From Pseudomonadota bacterium (lineage in GTDB: Bacteria; Pseudomonadota; Alphaproteobacteria; Caulobacterales; Caulobacteraceae): DNA of 18,321 bases. The notes beneath the pieces are model-generated. The model saw nothing but the letters and a program-made list of their open reading frames with translations, was not told the origin of the DNA and ran no database searches. Within the stretch, counting starts at the first letter, position 1; every line of letters starts with the position of its first letter. The stretch is taken from NCBI GenBank assembly GCA_023451375.1, contig JAEXZS010000084.1, positions 1 to 18,321 of the forward strand, given 5' to 3'. The position numbers were made by a program, and so were the translations under genes. Positions 1 to 6,993 of the stretch are shown piece after piece.

Positions 1-603
1 GCGCAGGCGCGCGCGGAGCTCGCGCGCTCGCGCCACGACGTGACGGTCGCGACGGGCGACGTCGGCGGCCGCGGCAAGTTCGAGAACCTCAACGCGCTGA
101 TCGCCGCGCAGGGCGGCGCCGGCGGCTTCGACTGGCTGCTCGCGCTCGACGACGACGTCGAGCTGCCGCGCGGCTTCCTCGACCGCTTCCTCTTCCTCGC
201 CGAGCGGTTCGGCCTCAGACTCGCCCAGCCGGCCCACCGTCGCCGCTCGCACGCGGCCTGGCGCGTCACCCGCCGCAGAGCGACGACGGTCGTGCGCGAG
301 ACCGGCTTCGTCGAGATCGGGCCGATCAGCGCCTTCCACGCCGACACGTTCTCGACGCTGCTGCCGTTCCCCGACCTCAGAGCGGGCTGGGGCCTCGACG
401 CGCACTGGGCGGCGCTCGCGCGCGAGCGGCGCTGGCCGATCGGCGTCGTCGACGCGACCCCGATCCGGCACGCGCTGCGGCCGATCGCCGACGACTATCG
501 CCACGCCGACGCGACCGCCGAGGCGCGCGCCTTCCTCGCGGATCGCCCGCACGTCACCGCCGCCGAGGCGCAGCGAACGCTCGTCGCGCACCGTCGCTGG
601 TAG
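1..603 (+). CDS. Glycosyltransferase-like protein, 5' end missing
   Basis: The reading frame is open from base 1, so the true start lies outside the window; about 200 codons remain, ending in TAG at 601-603. The visible part has a hydrophobic strand followed by an acidic cluster (LALDDDVELP, about residues 48-57 of the fragment), which resembles the metal-binding DxD strand of GT-A glycosyltransferases. Further on is a GWGLDAHW segment (about 129-136), as seen in some family-2-like transferases where a WGLD/ED-type motif lies near the acceptor site. No signal peptide or membrane segment is visible in the fragment. GC is extreme at third positions, yet AGA is used for three arginines, unlike the alphaproteobacterial genes further right. 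The family assignment is tentative because the N-terminal nucleotide-binding half is not in the window. Confidence 0.5.
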   Translation, partial: AQARAELARSRHDVTVATGDVGGRGKFENLNALIAAQGGAGGFDWLLALDDDVELPRGFLDRFLFLAERFGLRLAQPAHRRRSHAAWRVTRRRATTVVRETGFVEIGPISAFHADTFSTLLPFPDLRAGWGLDAHWAALARERRWPIGVVDATPIRHALRPIADDYRHADATAEARAFLADRPHVTAAEAQRTLVAHRRW

Positions 604-724
604 GCGCGCGGACCTGCCGGCACGCCGCGCGATGACCGCGGTGTTTTCGCCTCCGGACGCCGGGGTAGCAGGCCAAGCAAGGTGCTTCCCGGCCCGGCGC
701 GCCTCGGGCTGGGAGGCGCCTCAC

Positions 725-786
725 GCCGCGCTGGTCCTGGTCGACGGAGGCCGCCCCCGGTCCCGGGCTTCCGTCGCCAGCGCGGC
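725..786 (+). other. Long hairpin in non-coding region
   Basis: A perfect 10-bp outer stem (725-734 with 777-786, GCCGCGCTGG/CCAGCGCGGC) is followed by a 7-nt bulge on one side and a perfect 7-bp inner stem (742-748 with 770-776, CGACGGA/TCCGTCG). Two stacked perfect helices are more than expected by chance even in GC-rich DNA. The strand is unknown; I assign plus because the downstream gene is plus. Confidence 0.5.
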
Positions 787-803
787 ACCCCTTCGGCGCA
801 TTC

Positions 804-844
804 GGGGAGGAGCGCCGGCCGCCAACCGGCGGGTGCTCCTCCCC
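804..844 (+). other. Second long hairpin in non-coding region
   Basis: A perfect 10-bp stem (804-813 GGGGAGGAGC with 835-844 GCTCCTCCCC) is directly continued by a 5-bp inner stem (814-818 GCCGG with 826-830 CCGGC), a 7-nt loop and a 4-nt 3' bulge. It lies 17 nt after the previous hairpin. There is no T tract behind it, so it is not a typical intrinsic terminator. Confidence 0.5.
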
Positions 845-979
845 GGCGCCGAGGGCAGCGCGCCGGCCGGCGCAGGCGGCGAAGGCGCAACTTCGGCCGC
901 ATTCCGCCGTTCGAGCCACGAGATCCCCGCTGCGGCCCGCCGGTCTCGGACATCTCCCCTTGGTAGCGTTGACGACTCC

Positions 980-1002
980 GGGGGCCGCCTGCAACGGCCC
1001 CC
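980..1002 (+). terminator. Terminator-like or leader hairpin before the glycine-rich gene
   Basis: A perfect 8-bp stem GGGGGCCG/CGGCCCCC (980-987 and 995-1002) with a 7-nt loop lies 22 nt upstream of the ATG at 1025. The following bases (GTTCCCTG) contain few Ts, so termination is uncertain. It could end a transcript arising in 604-980 or act as a leader element of the downstream gene. Confidence 0.35.
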
Positions 1003-1024
1003 GTTCCCTGTGAGGCACGTCCCC

Positions 1025-1375
1025 ATGAGCAAGCCGATCACCCTCATCGTCCTTCTCGCGCTCGCCGTCGGCGCCTTCGTCGCCGCGCCCGCGAGCGCGA
1101 ACAAGGTGCTCGACGACTGCAGCAACTCCGACACCGGCCTGCTGAAGGGCAGATACACGAGAAGACAGCTGACCGGCGCGCTGGGCGAGCTGGACGGCGA
1201 CGCCTCCGACTACTCCAACTGCTACGACGCGATCAGAGTCGCGCTCAGCGACCTCAGAAACAGCGGTGGCGGCGGGAACGGCAACGGGAACGACGGCGGC
1301 GGGGGCTCGGGCGACAACGGCGGCGGAGGCGGCGGCGGCGGAGGCGGCGGGGCCTCGTCCGCGCCGAAGCTGTAG
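1025..1375 (+). CDS. Secreted glycine-rich protein, C-terminus replaced at junction
   Basis: The ATG at 1025 opens a 116-residue frame. Residues 1-25 form a clear signal peptide (hydrophobic core LIVLLALAVGAF, cleavage likely after ASA at 23-25). The mature part has a short helical domain with two cysteines (C32 and C67) that could form a disulfide, and an RRQLTGALGELDGDASDYSNC-type stretch typical, from memory, of small exported proteins of Thermoleophilia. It then becomes a Gly/Asn tail. All five arginines are AGA. The last residues (ASSAPKL, 1351-1372) are simply the reverse complement of the porin gene on the other strand, so native sequence ends somewhere in 1318-1350 and the stop at 1373 is not the gene's own. 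The function is unknown. Confidence 0.6.
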   Translation: MSKPITLIVLLALAVGAFVAAPASANKVLDDCSNSDTGLLKGRYTRRQLTGALGELDGDASDYSNCYDAIRVALSDLRNSGGGGNGNGNDGGGGSGDNGGGGGGGGGGGASSAPKL

Positions 1376-2073
1376 CGCAGGCCCAGGGTCACGGTATGCG
1401 ACTGATCGTAGTCGCCGTCCCACTCGCCGAAGCCGGTGCCGCCGACCGTGGTGGATTCCCACGAGCTGTCGCCGGTCAGGTAGCGGTAGGTCAGGTCGAT
1501 GTTGGCGCGGTCGCCCACGGCCCAGGCAAGACCCGCGATCGCCTGAGCGGCGAACTCGACGGAGTCGTCGTCGGCGGTGAAGGTGGCGCCGCGGTTGTCG
1601 CGCAGGTTGCCGACGGTGTCGATCGAGACCTGATTCACGCCCGCGCCGAGGCCGACGAAGGGACGGATGCCCCAGGCTTCGAAGCCGAAGTCATAGATGA
1701 CGTTCGCCATCAGCGTGGCCGATTCAATATCGCCTTCCGGCGAGAAGCAGCCGCCCGTGGCCGGGGTCAGGTTGCAGAGGCCGCCGGGGCCGGACACAGC
1801 GCGGACCGTGCCGATGTCGCCGGAGCGGTAGCCGCCTTCCAGCTCGACACGCCAGTTCGGATTGAACCGGTAGCCGAGGCGGGCGAACGCCGCCCAGCCC
1901 TGTTCGGCTTCATAGTTCCAGTTCACGCCCGTCGTCGACGATTCCGCGTTGATGTCGTCCATCACGCGGTAACCGGCGTCGATCGCGCCATACCAGCCGT
2001 TCGGTTCGGCAGCAGCGGCGCCGGCGGAAACCAGGCTGACTGCAGCGACCGACGCGAGAAGTTTCAGTTTCAT
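1222..2073 (-). CDS. OmpA-type outer membrane beta-barrel protein, C-terminal domain lost at junction
   Basis: The ATG at 2071-2073, preceded by an AGGGG ribosome site, starts a signal peptide (MKLKLLASVAAVSLVSAGAAAA, cleavage about residue 22). Residues 23-238 form an eight-stranded barrel domain of the OmpA/porin_2-like type: alternating aromatic strands, GYRF and GLGAGVN turns, ending in an LRYSFG last strand at about 232-237. Then comes ADEA plus 11 prolines, the usual hinge leading to a periplasmic peptidoglycan-binding OmpA domain. That domain is absent: after the prolines (bases below 1318) the frame runs through antisense of the left fragment to a stop at 1222 with no recognisable domain. 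Only about 1318-2073 is native. A full-length family member would be around 350-400 residues. The upstream gap 2074-2237 has no promoter I can call with confidence. Confidence 0.75.
   Translation of the reverse strand: MKLKLLASVAAVSLVSAGAAAAEPNGWYGAIDAGYRVMDDINAESSTTGVNWNYEAEQGWAAFARLGYRFNPNWRVELEGGYRSGDIGTVRAVSGPGGLCNLTPATGGCFSPEGDIESATLMANVIYDFGFEAWGIRPFVGLGAGVNQVSIDTVGNLRDNRGATFTADDDSVEFAAQAIAGLAWAVGDRANIDLTYRYLTGDSSWESTTVGGTGFGEWDGDYDQSHTVTLGLRYSFGADEAPPPPPPPPPPPLSPEPPPPSFPLPFPPPPLFLRSLSATLIAS
1318..1350. repeat. GGC/GGA low-complexity repeat at the sequence junction
   Basis: This 33-bp tract is built almost only of GGC and GGA triplets. Read on plus it encodes polyglycine of the exported protein; read on minus it encodes 11 consecutive prolines after the porin barrel. 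Sequence on its left matches an actinobacterial style and on its right an alphaproteobacterial one, so the tract is the likely point of joining. Confidence 0.8.
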
Positions 2074-2237
2074 CTGCGTCCCCTTGTTGAATTCATATCT
2101 GAAGCCGAGTTCAAGCGGCGTCCCGAGCCGAACGGGACGACTAAGTAGCGGTTCCGCACCTGAGATACGAATGTGTCGACTGTGGCGCCGTTCCAACACA
2201 TTGGTCCCACCTTGGGACAGATTCGGCCCCTGCGGCC

Positions 2238-3275
2238 CTAAGCGTCGGGCGCAGACGACCGTTCGACAATCGCCTGAAGACGGGCCTCGACCGCGCGGGC
2301 CTGAGCCTGCGCCGTCTCGCGGGCCAACTGATCCGCCCGCGCGTTGAGCTGCGCCAGCGGGGTGAGGACGGCCGGAAGGACGCCTCCATGTTCGCCGTTG
2401 AGGTAGACGTCGAACACGGCCGGGTCGGAAACATCGATCGTCGCGGGGACGCCGATAGGCGCTCGCCACGCTTCGCCGGCGGCCATCTGACGCGCGAACA
2501 GAACCTGGCCCTCGCCGATCCGAACGACCAGGGCTCCCGGCTTGCGGGCCTGGAGGGTGACGTGAGACGCGTTGGCGGGAACGCCATACACGGGACCCCT
2601 GGGGTTGAAGGCGCGCTGGACCGGCGGCGCAGCCTCCGGCGGCGGGCCGTCGGGATCGTCGGGATCGATGCCGGTGAGTTCCGCCTCTAGCCCCCGCGTG
2701 ACGTAGAGCTCGGGAACCGTCTGGTCCGGCGGCGCCGGCAGGGGCGCGCCCAGCGCCATGGCCTTGTCGCCGACGGACGGGTCCATCCAATTGGGCGGCG
2801 TCCGCGCTATGTCGGAGGGATGAGGAGCCTGCATCAGGCTGATGCGCTGGAACACGTTCCAACCCACCACCGCCACGGCCAGCAGGGCGACGGCGGCGAT
2901 GACGCGCGGCGAGTGGCGGCGCACGTCCTCGAAGGCGATGCCCACCGGAGGCTTCAGCGGCGTGGAGGTGTCGGGGCTCTCGCGCTTGAACCGTTCGACC
3001 GCCGACTGCTCGTCCAGACCCAGCGCCGCCGCATAGGACCGGACATAGCCCAGGGCGAACACCCGCGACGGCAGCGAGGACCAGTCGTTCTGCTCCAGCG
3101 CGTTCAGGAAGCGCATGTGCACCTTGGTCTCGGCCACCAGCTCGGCCATCGACTTCCCCGACAGCGCGCGCGCCTGGCGCAGACCGTCGCCCAAGGTGTC
3201 GGCCGCGAGGAAGGCCGGGCCGGGATCGGCCGGAAACTCATTCATTGCGGGCGTCGCGTCGATGGTGTGCGCCAT
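2238..3275 (-). CDS. Membrane-anchored HTH protein, RodZ-like
   Basis: This 345-residue protein has the RodZ architecture. A cytoplasmic HTH_25/Cro-like domain lies at about residues 28-95 (LGDGLRQARALSGKSMAELV, then the conserved ALGYVRSYA at about 74-82). A basic linker follows, then one transmembrane helix at about 124-141 and a periplasmic segment that includes a DUF4115-like beta domain at about 229-300 (RAPIGVPATIDVSDP). The tail (305-340) is alanine/glutamine-rich and probably helical. RodZ links MreB to the cell-wall elongation machinery, and proteins of this layout are also annotated simply as HTH domain-containing proteins. It lies 81 bp downstream of ptsP on the same strand, so it may be co-transcribed. 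The start is the first Met; a second at residue 11 is possible. Whether it is the true functional RodZ cannot be decided here. Confidence 0.75.
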   Translation of the reverse strand: MAHTIDATPAMNEFPADPGPAFLAADTLGDGLRQARALSGKSMAELVAETKVHMRFLNALEQNDWSSLPSRVFALGYVRSYAAALGLDEQSAVERFKRESPDTSTPLKPPVGIAFEDVRRHSPRVIAAVALLAVAVVGWNVFQRISLMQAPHPSDIARTPPNWMDPSVGDKAMALGAPLPAPPDQTVPELYVTRGLEAELTGIDPDDPDGPPPEAAPPVQRAFNPRGPVYGVPANASHVTLQARKPGALVVRIGEGQVLFARQMAAGEAWRAPIGVPATIDVSDPAVFDVYLNGEHGGVLPAVLTPLAQLNARADQLARETAQAQARAVEARLQAIVERSSAPDA

Positions 3276-3356
3276 GCGCCTGGGCGATCCTGGATCAGGG
3301 CTTGTCCGCTCCTAGCATGATCCGCCGTGACCCTCCCACTGGCTTTTGCGGTCAAG

Positions 3357-5627
3357 CTAGACGGCGACGTTCAGCTTGCGCGCCAGGGATTCGATTTCGT
3401 TGCGGATCGAGCCGGACGACGAGCCCAGCAGATTGGCCAGGCCGCGCCGCGCCGCCGTGAGATCAGCCGACAGGATCATCCGCTTGACGGGCCCCACCCC
3501 CCCGGCCGGCGCCGACAGGCGGGTGAAGCCCAGGGTGATCAGGGCGAAGGCCTCCAACGGCCGGCCCGCCAGCTCCCCGCAGATCGACACGGGCGTACCG
3601 GTGTCCGCGCAGGCCTTCTGAATGGTCTGCAGCGCCCGCAACGCCGGCGGCGACAGCGGATCATAGCGGTCCGACACCAGCGGATTGGTGCGGTCGGCGG
3701 CGTACATGTACTGGAACAGGTCGTTGGTGCCGATCGAGACGAAGTCGGTCAGGGGCAGCAAGGCGTCCAAGTGCCACAGCAGCGACGGGCATTCGACCAT
3801 CGCCCCGACCCGCAGCAGGTCGGGCAGAGGTCGGCCCCGGCGCCGTGCCCAGGCGCATTCGATGTCGACCAGTTCGCGGGCGGCGCGGAACTCGTCCACC
3901 GTGGCGATCATCGGGAACATGACGCGCAGCTCGCGCCCCGCCGCCGCCGTCAGCAGGGCGCGCAGCTGCATCCGCAACAATGACGGCCGGTCCAGCCCCA
4001 GGCGGATGGCGCGTCGACCCAGGGCGGGGTTCTCCTCCCGCTCCGCCTCCAGATAGGGCAGCACCTTGTCGCCGCCGATGTCCAGCGTGCGGAAGGTGAC
4101 GGGCCGATCACCGGCCGCGTCCAACACCAGGCGATAGAGCGCCGTCTGGGCGGTCAGCCGGGGCAGTTCGTCCGACACCATGAACTGGAACTCGGTGCGG
4201 AACAGGCCGATGCCTTCCGCCCCGGTCTCGGCCAGATTCTCCAGGTCCACCGCAAGCCCCGCGTTCGTCAGCAGGGTGATGCGTTGCCCGTCCAGGGTGA
4301 CGGCGGGCGTGCCGCGCAGCTGGGCGAACTCGGCCTGGCGCTGCTCGCGCACGGCCATGCGTGACCGCACCGCTTCCAGCATGTCCGCCCGGGGCCTCAG
4401 ATAGGTCTCGCCGGTCTCGCCGTCGGCGATGACCAGGTCGCCCTCGGACAGCCGGTCGCGCAGGCCCTGGAGGCGACCGACGCAGGGAATCTGCAGCGCC
4501 CGCGCCACGATGGCGGCATGGCTGGCGGCGGATCCCTCCTCGAGCAGCAGCCCCCTCAGCTTGTCGCGCGGATATTCCAGCAGGTCGGCCGGACCGAGAT
4601 TACGGGCCACCAGAATGGCGTCGTCAGGCAGCTCCCGCTCGCCCGGCCGGTCGCCCGCCAGCACCCGCAGCAGGCGGTTGGCCAGGTCCTCGAAATCGTG
4701 AAGACGCTCGCGGATATAGGGGTCGCGGGCCTGGGCGAAGCGGGCGCGGTGTTCGTTGCGCACCCGGTCGACCGCCGCCTCTGCGGTAAGGCCGTTGCGC
4801 ACCGCTTCCTCCAGCGACCGGTTCCAGCCCCGGTCATCGGCGAACATGCGGTAGGTCTCCAGCACCTCGAACGAGGGGCCGGCCAGCCCCTGCCCCCCCT
4901 CCAGCATGGCGTCGAGCCCGGACTTCAAGGTGGCCAGCGCCAGCTTCAGCCGCGCCTCCTCCATGGCCGGATCGTCGCTGAGCAGCTTCTCGGGCGCCAG
5001 CGGCGCCTCGTGCAGCACCACATGGCCGAACGCCAGGCCTTCCGCGAAGCGCTGCCCCTTCAGCCGTTCGGGCCGGTGGGGCGCCACCTCGACATCGCGC
5101 AGCTCGTCCTGGTCCAGCAACTCGCCCGAGGCGACCGTTTCGGCCAGGACCATGGCGATGGTCTGGATGTCCTCGATCTCGTCCTCGTCGTAGCGCCGCT
5201 CTGTGCGGTTCTGGACCACCAGCACGCCGATGGCCCGGCCGCCGCGCAGGAGGGGGGCGCCGAGGAAGGCGTGGTATGGATCCTCGCCCGTCTCGGGACG
5301 ATAGGAGAAGCTGGGATGCGCCGGCGCGTCCGACAGGCTGACGGGTTGGGCCAGGCGCGCGACCTCGCCGACCAGGCCTTCGCCGGGCCGCAGGCGGGTG
5401 TTGTGGACGGCCTCGGGGTTCAGGCCCTCGGTGGCGAACAGCTCCAGCTCGCCCGAGGCGCGACGCAGATAGATGGAGCAGACCTCGGCGACCATGGACC
5501 GGGCGATGATCCGCACGACCATGTTCAGCCGGTCCTGCGCGGGCAGGGCGCCGGCGCCCAGAGCCTCTCGGATCTGGCGAAGGAGGTTTCTCGGCCCCCG
5601 GGTCATCGCGCCGCCTGCCGGCATCAT
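3357..5627 (-). CDS. ptsP: Nitrogen-PTS enzyme I with N-terminal GAF domain (EI-Ntr)
   Basis: This 756-residue cytoplasmic enzyme autophosphorylates from phosphoenolpyruvate and passes the phosphate to NPr, starting the regulatory nitrogen PTS cascade. A GAF sensor domain lies at about 30-170. The PTS enzyme I N-terminal and swivelling domains span about 190-410, with the phospho-histidine in GSAASHAAIVAR (His370). The C-terminal PEP-binding barrel spans about 440-725 and keeps LFRTEF (Arg477), the SIGTNDLFQYMYAADR block (631-646) and the active-site Cys in ICGELAGRP (Cys683). The length fits full EI-Ntr. The start pairs ATG-ATG behind a GGGAG site; Met2 has the better spacing, and Met8 is also possible. 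It follows lysC by 35 bp on the same strand, an order I know from Caulobacter relatives. No ptsO or ptsN is in the window. GAF domains in this family are linked to glutamine sensing, by analogy only. Confidence 0.93.
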   Translation of the reverse strand: MMPAGGAMTRGPRNLLRQIREALGAGALPAQDRLNMVVRIIARSMVAEVCSIYLRRASGELELFATEGLNPEAVHNTRLRPGEGLVGEVARLAQPVSLSDAPAHPSFSYRPETGEDPYHAFLGAPLLRGGRAIGVLVVQNRTERRYDEDEIEDIQTIAMVLAETVASGELLDQDELRDVEVAPHRPERLKGQRFAEGLAFGHVVLHEAPLAPEKLLSDDPAMEEARLKLALATLKSGLDAMLEGGQGLAGPSFEVLETYRMFADDRGWNRSLEEAVRNGLTAEAAVDRVRNEHRARFAQARDPYIRERLHDFEDLANRLLRVLAGDRPGERELPDDAILVARNLGPADLLEYPRDKLRGLLLEEGSAASHAAIVARALQIPCVGRLQGLRDRLSEGDLVIADGETGETYLRPRADMLEAVRSRMAVREQRQAEFAQLRGTPAVTLDGQRITLLTNAGLAVDLENLAETGAEGIGLFRTEFQFMVSDELPRLTAQTALYRLVLDAAGDRPVTFRTLDIGGDKVLPYLEAEREENPALGRRAIRLGLDRPSLLRMQLRALLTAAAGRELRVMFPMIATVDEFRAARELVDIECAWARRRGRPLPDLLRVGAMVECPSLLWHLDALLPLTDFVSIGTNDLFQYMYAADRTNPLVSDRYDPLSPPALRALQTIQKACADTGTPVSICGELAGRPLEAFALITLGFTRLSAPAGGVGPVKRMILSADLTAARRGLANLLGSSSGSIRNEIESLARKLNVAV

Positions 5628-5662
5628 GGCTCCCGCGCCTCAAGGCGCCCTGTTCAGACCAC

Positions 5663-6937
5663 CTATACCGCGTCCAGCCCGTAAGCCGAATGCAGCGCCC
5701 GCACCGCCAGCTCCGCATAGGCGGCGTCGATCAGCACGCTGATCTTGATCTCGGAGGTAGAGATGGCCTGGAACTTGACGCCCTTGTCGGCCAGGGCCTT
5801 GAACATCTGCTGGGCGACGCCCGCGTGGCTGCGCATGCCGACGCCGACCACCGAGACCTTGGCCACGTCCTCGTCGACGCGGATCTCCTCGATGCCGATC
5901 TGGCCCTGGGCGGCCCTCATGATCTCGGCGGCGCGCGCGGCGTCGCGGCGTCCCGTGGTGAAGGTCAGGTTGACCGTACCGGCCGTTCGCGACTGGCTCT
6001 GGACGATCATGTCCACATTGACGCTGGCCTCGGCCAGGCGGGTGAAGACGTCGGCGGGGGCGTCCACGCGGTCGGACAGGCCCAGCAGGGTGATCCGAGC
6101 CTCGTCGCGGCTCATGGTCACGCCGGACACGATGCGTTTTTCCACGATCTCCTCCTCGTCGCAGATCAGGGTTCCGCCCTTGTCGGGCATGACGCCGTCA
6201 GCGTCGGGTTCGATAAAGCTGGACAGCACGCGGACCGGCACCTGCTTGGCCATGGCCAGTTCGACCGAGCGCGTCTGCAGCACCTTGGCGCCCAGCGACG
6301 CCATTTCCAGCATCTCCTCGTAGGAGACCTTGTTCAGGCGCCGCGCGCGGCTCTCGATGCGAGGATCGGTCGTATAGACGCCGTCCACGTCCGTATAGAT
6401 GTCGCAGGGGCATTGCAGCGCCGCCGCCACGGCCACCGCCGAGGTGTCGGAGCCGCCCCGGCCCAGGGTGGTGATCTTGCCGCCCGGGGTGACGCCCTGG
6501 AAGCCGGGCACGACGGCGATCTCGCCCCCATCGACAGCGGCGCCCAGCCTCTCGCCGGGAATATCGACGATGCGGGCGCGGCCGTGGGCGTCGTCGGTGA
6601 CGATCGGCACCTGCCATCCCATCCACGAGCGGGCGTTCAGCCCCATGTTGCGCAGGGTCATGGCCAGGAGACCCGAGGTCACCTGCTCGCCCGAGGCGAC
6701 CACCACGTCATATTCATCGTCCGACAGCGGCAGGCCCGGGGCGGCGGCGCCGGCCCCGTCGGTCCAGGCCACCAGCTCATTGGTCTTGCCGGCCATGGCG
6801 GAGACGACGACGGCGACCTTACGGCCCTGTTTGACCTCGGCGGCCACGATGCGGGCGGCGCGGCGGATGCGCTCGAGGTCGCCCATCGAGGTGCCGCCGA
6901 ACTTCATCACCAGTCGCGTGGTATCGGGCCGCGTCAT
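5663..6937 (-). CDS. lysC: Aspartate kinase
   Basis: The enzyme phosphorylates L-aspartate, the first step to lysine, threonine, methionine and diaminopimelate. It is 424 residues, a normal monofunctional length. The kinase domain begins with VMKFGGTSMG (10-19) and has VVVSAMAGKTN (43-53), SGEQV (82-86), TTLGRGGSDTSA (156-167) and YTDVDGVYTTDPR (181-193). Two ACT domains follow, about 275-345 and 358-424; the second carries STSEIKISVL (393-402), the segment that binds the feedback inhibitor in related enzymes. This layout fits feedback control by lysine and/or threonine. The gene is divergent from ubiG with 56 bp between the start codons and is followed by ptsP. The ribosome site is weak (AGGGGG about 12 nt upstream). 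Confidence 0.95.
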   Translation of the reverse strand: MTRPDTTRLVMKFGGTSMGDLERIRRAARIVAAEVKQGRKVAVVVSAMAGKTNELVAWTDGAGAAAPGLPLSDDEYDVVVASGEQVTSGLLAMTLRNMGLNARSWMGWQVPIVTDDAHGRARIVDIPGERLGAAVDGGEIAVVPGFQGVTPGGKITTLGRGGSDTSAVAVAAALQCPCDIYTDVDGVYTTDPRIESRARRLNKVSYEEMLEMASLGAKVLQTRSVELAMAKQVPVRVLSSFIEPDADGVMPDKGGTLICDEEEIVEKRIVSGVTMSRDEARITLLGLSDRVDAPADVFTRLAEASVNVDMIVQSQSRTAGTVNLTFTTGRRDAARAAEIMRAAQGQIGIEEIRVDEDVAKVSVVGVGMRSHAGVAQQMFKALADKGVKFQAISTSEIKISVLIDAAYAELAVRALHSAYGLDAV

Positions 6938-6993
6938 CGTGGCGTTTCGCCCCCTGCTTGCGTGGAACCGCCGAAGGGTTCATCCCTCGGCGC

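Larger units (their letters stand above)
604..1024. other. 421-bp non-coding stretch with strong hairpins
   Basis: No convincing reading frame fills this gap: the ORFs on both strands here are arginine/proline/alanine-rich products of high GC and lack recognisable domains. It holds at least three strong inverted repeats (725-786, 804-844 and 980-1002), listed separately. This spacing and strength suggest either an untranslated structured RNA or a long leader of the gene starting at 1025. I looked for the conserved cores of RNase P RNA, tmRNA, SRP RNA and the cobalamin, TPP and glycine riboswitches and did not recognise any. Confidence 0.5.

Noticed and set aside
640..1000. RNase P RNA, tmRNA, SRP RNA or a known riboswitch
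   Set aside because: I could not find the conserved cores of these classes on either strand, so I left it as an unclassified structured region.
1222..1375. A real fusion of the porin to a proline-rich domain, or of the glycine-rich protein to an APKL tail
   Set aside because: Each apparent extension is exactly the antisense of the other gene, which is what an artificial or recombinational join predicts, not a coding fusion.
1222..2862. A 546-codon minus-strand frame covering the porin and its upstream region
   Set aside because: Only the part from the ATG at 2073 looks like a protein (signal peptide plus barrel); the upstream extension is arginine/proline-rich antisense noise and overlaps the RodZ-like gene.
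4518..5684. A 388-codon plus-strand frame
   Set aside because: It is antisense to ptsP, whose motifs are complete; the plus frame is Gln/His/Gly-rich with no domain, typical of the shadow of a GC-rich gene.
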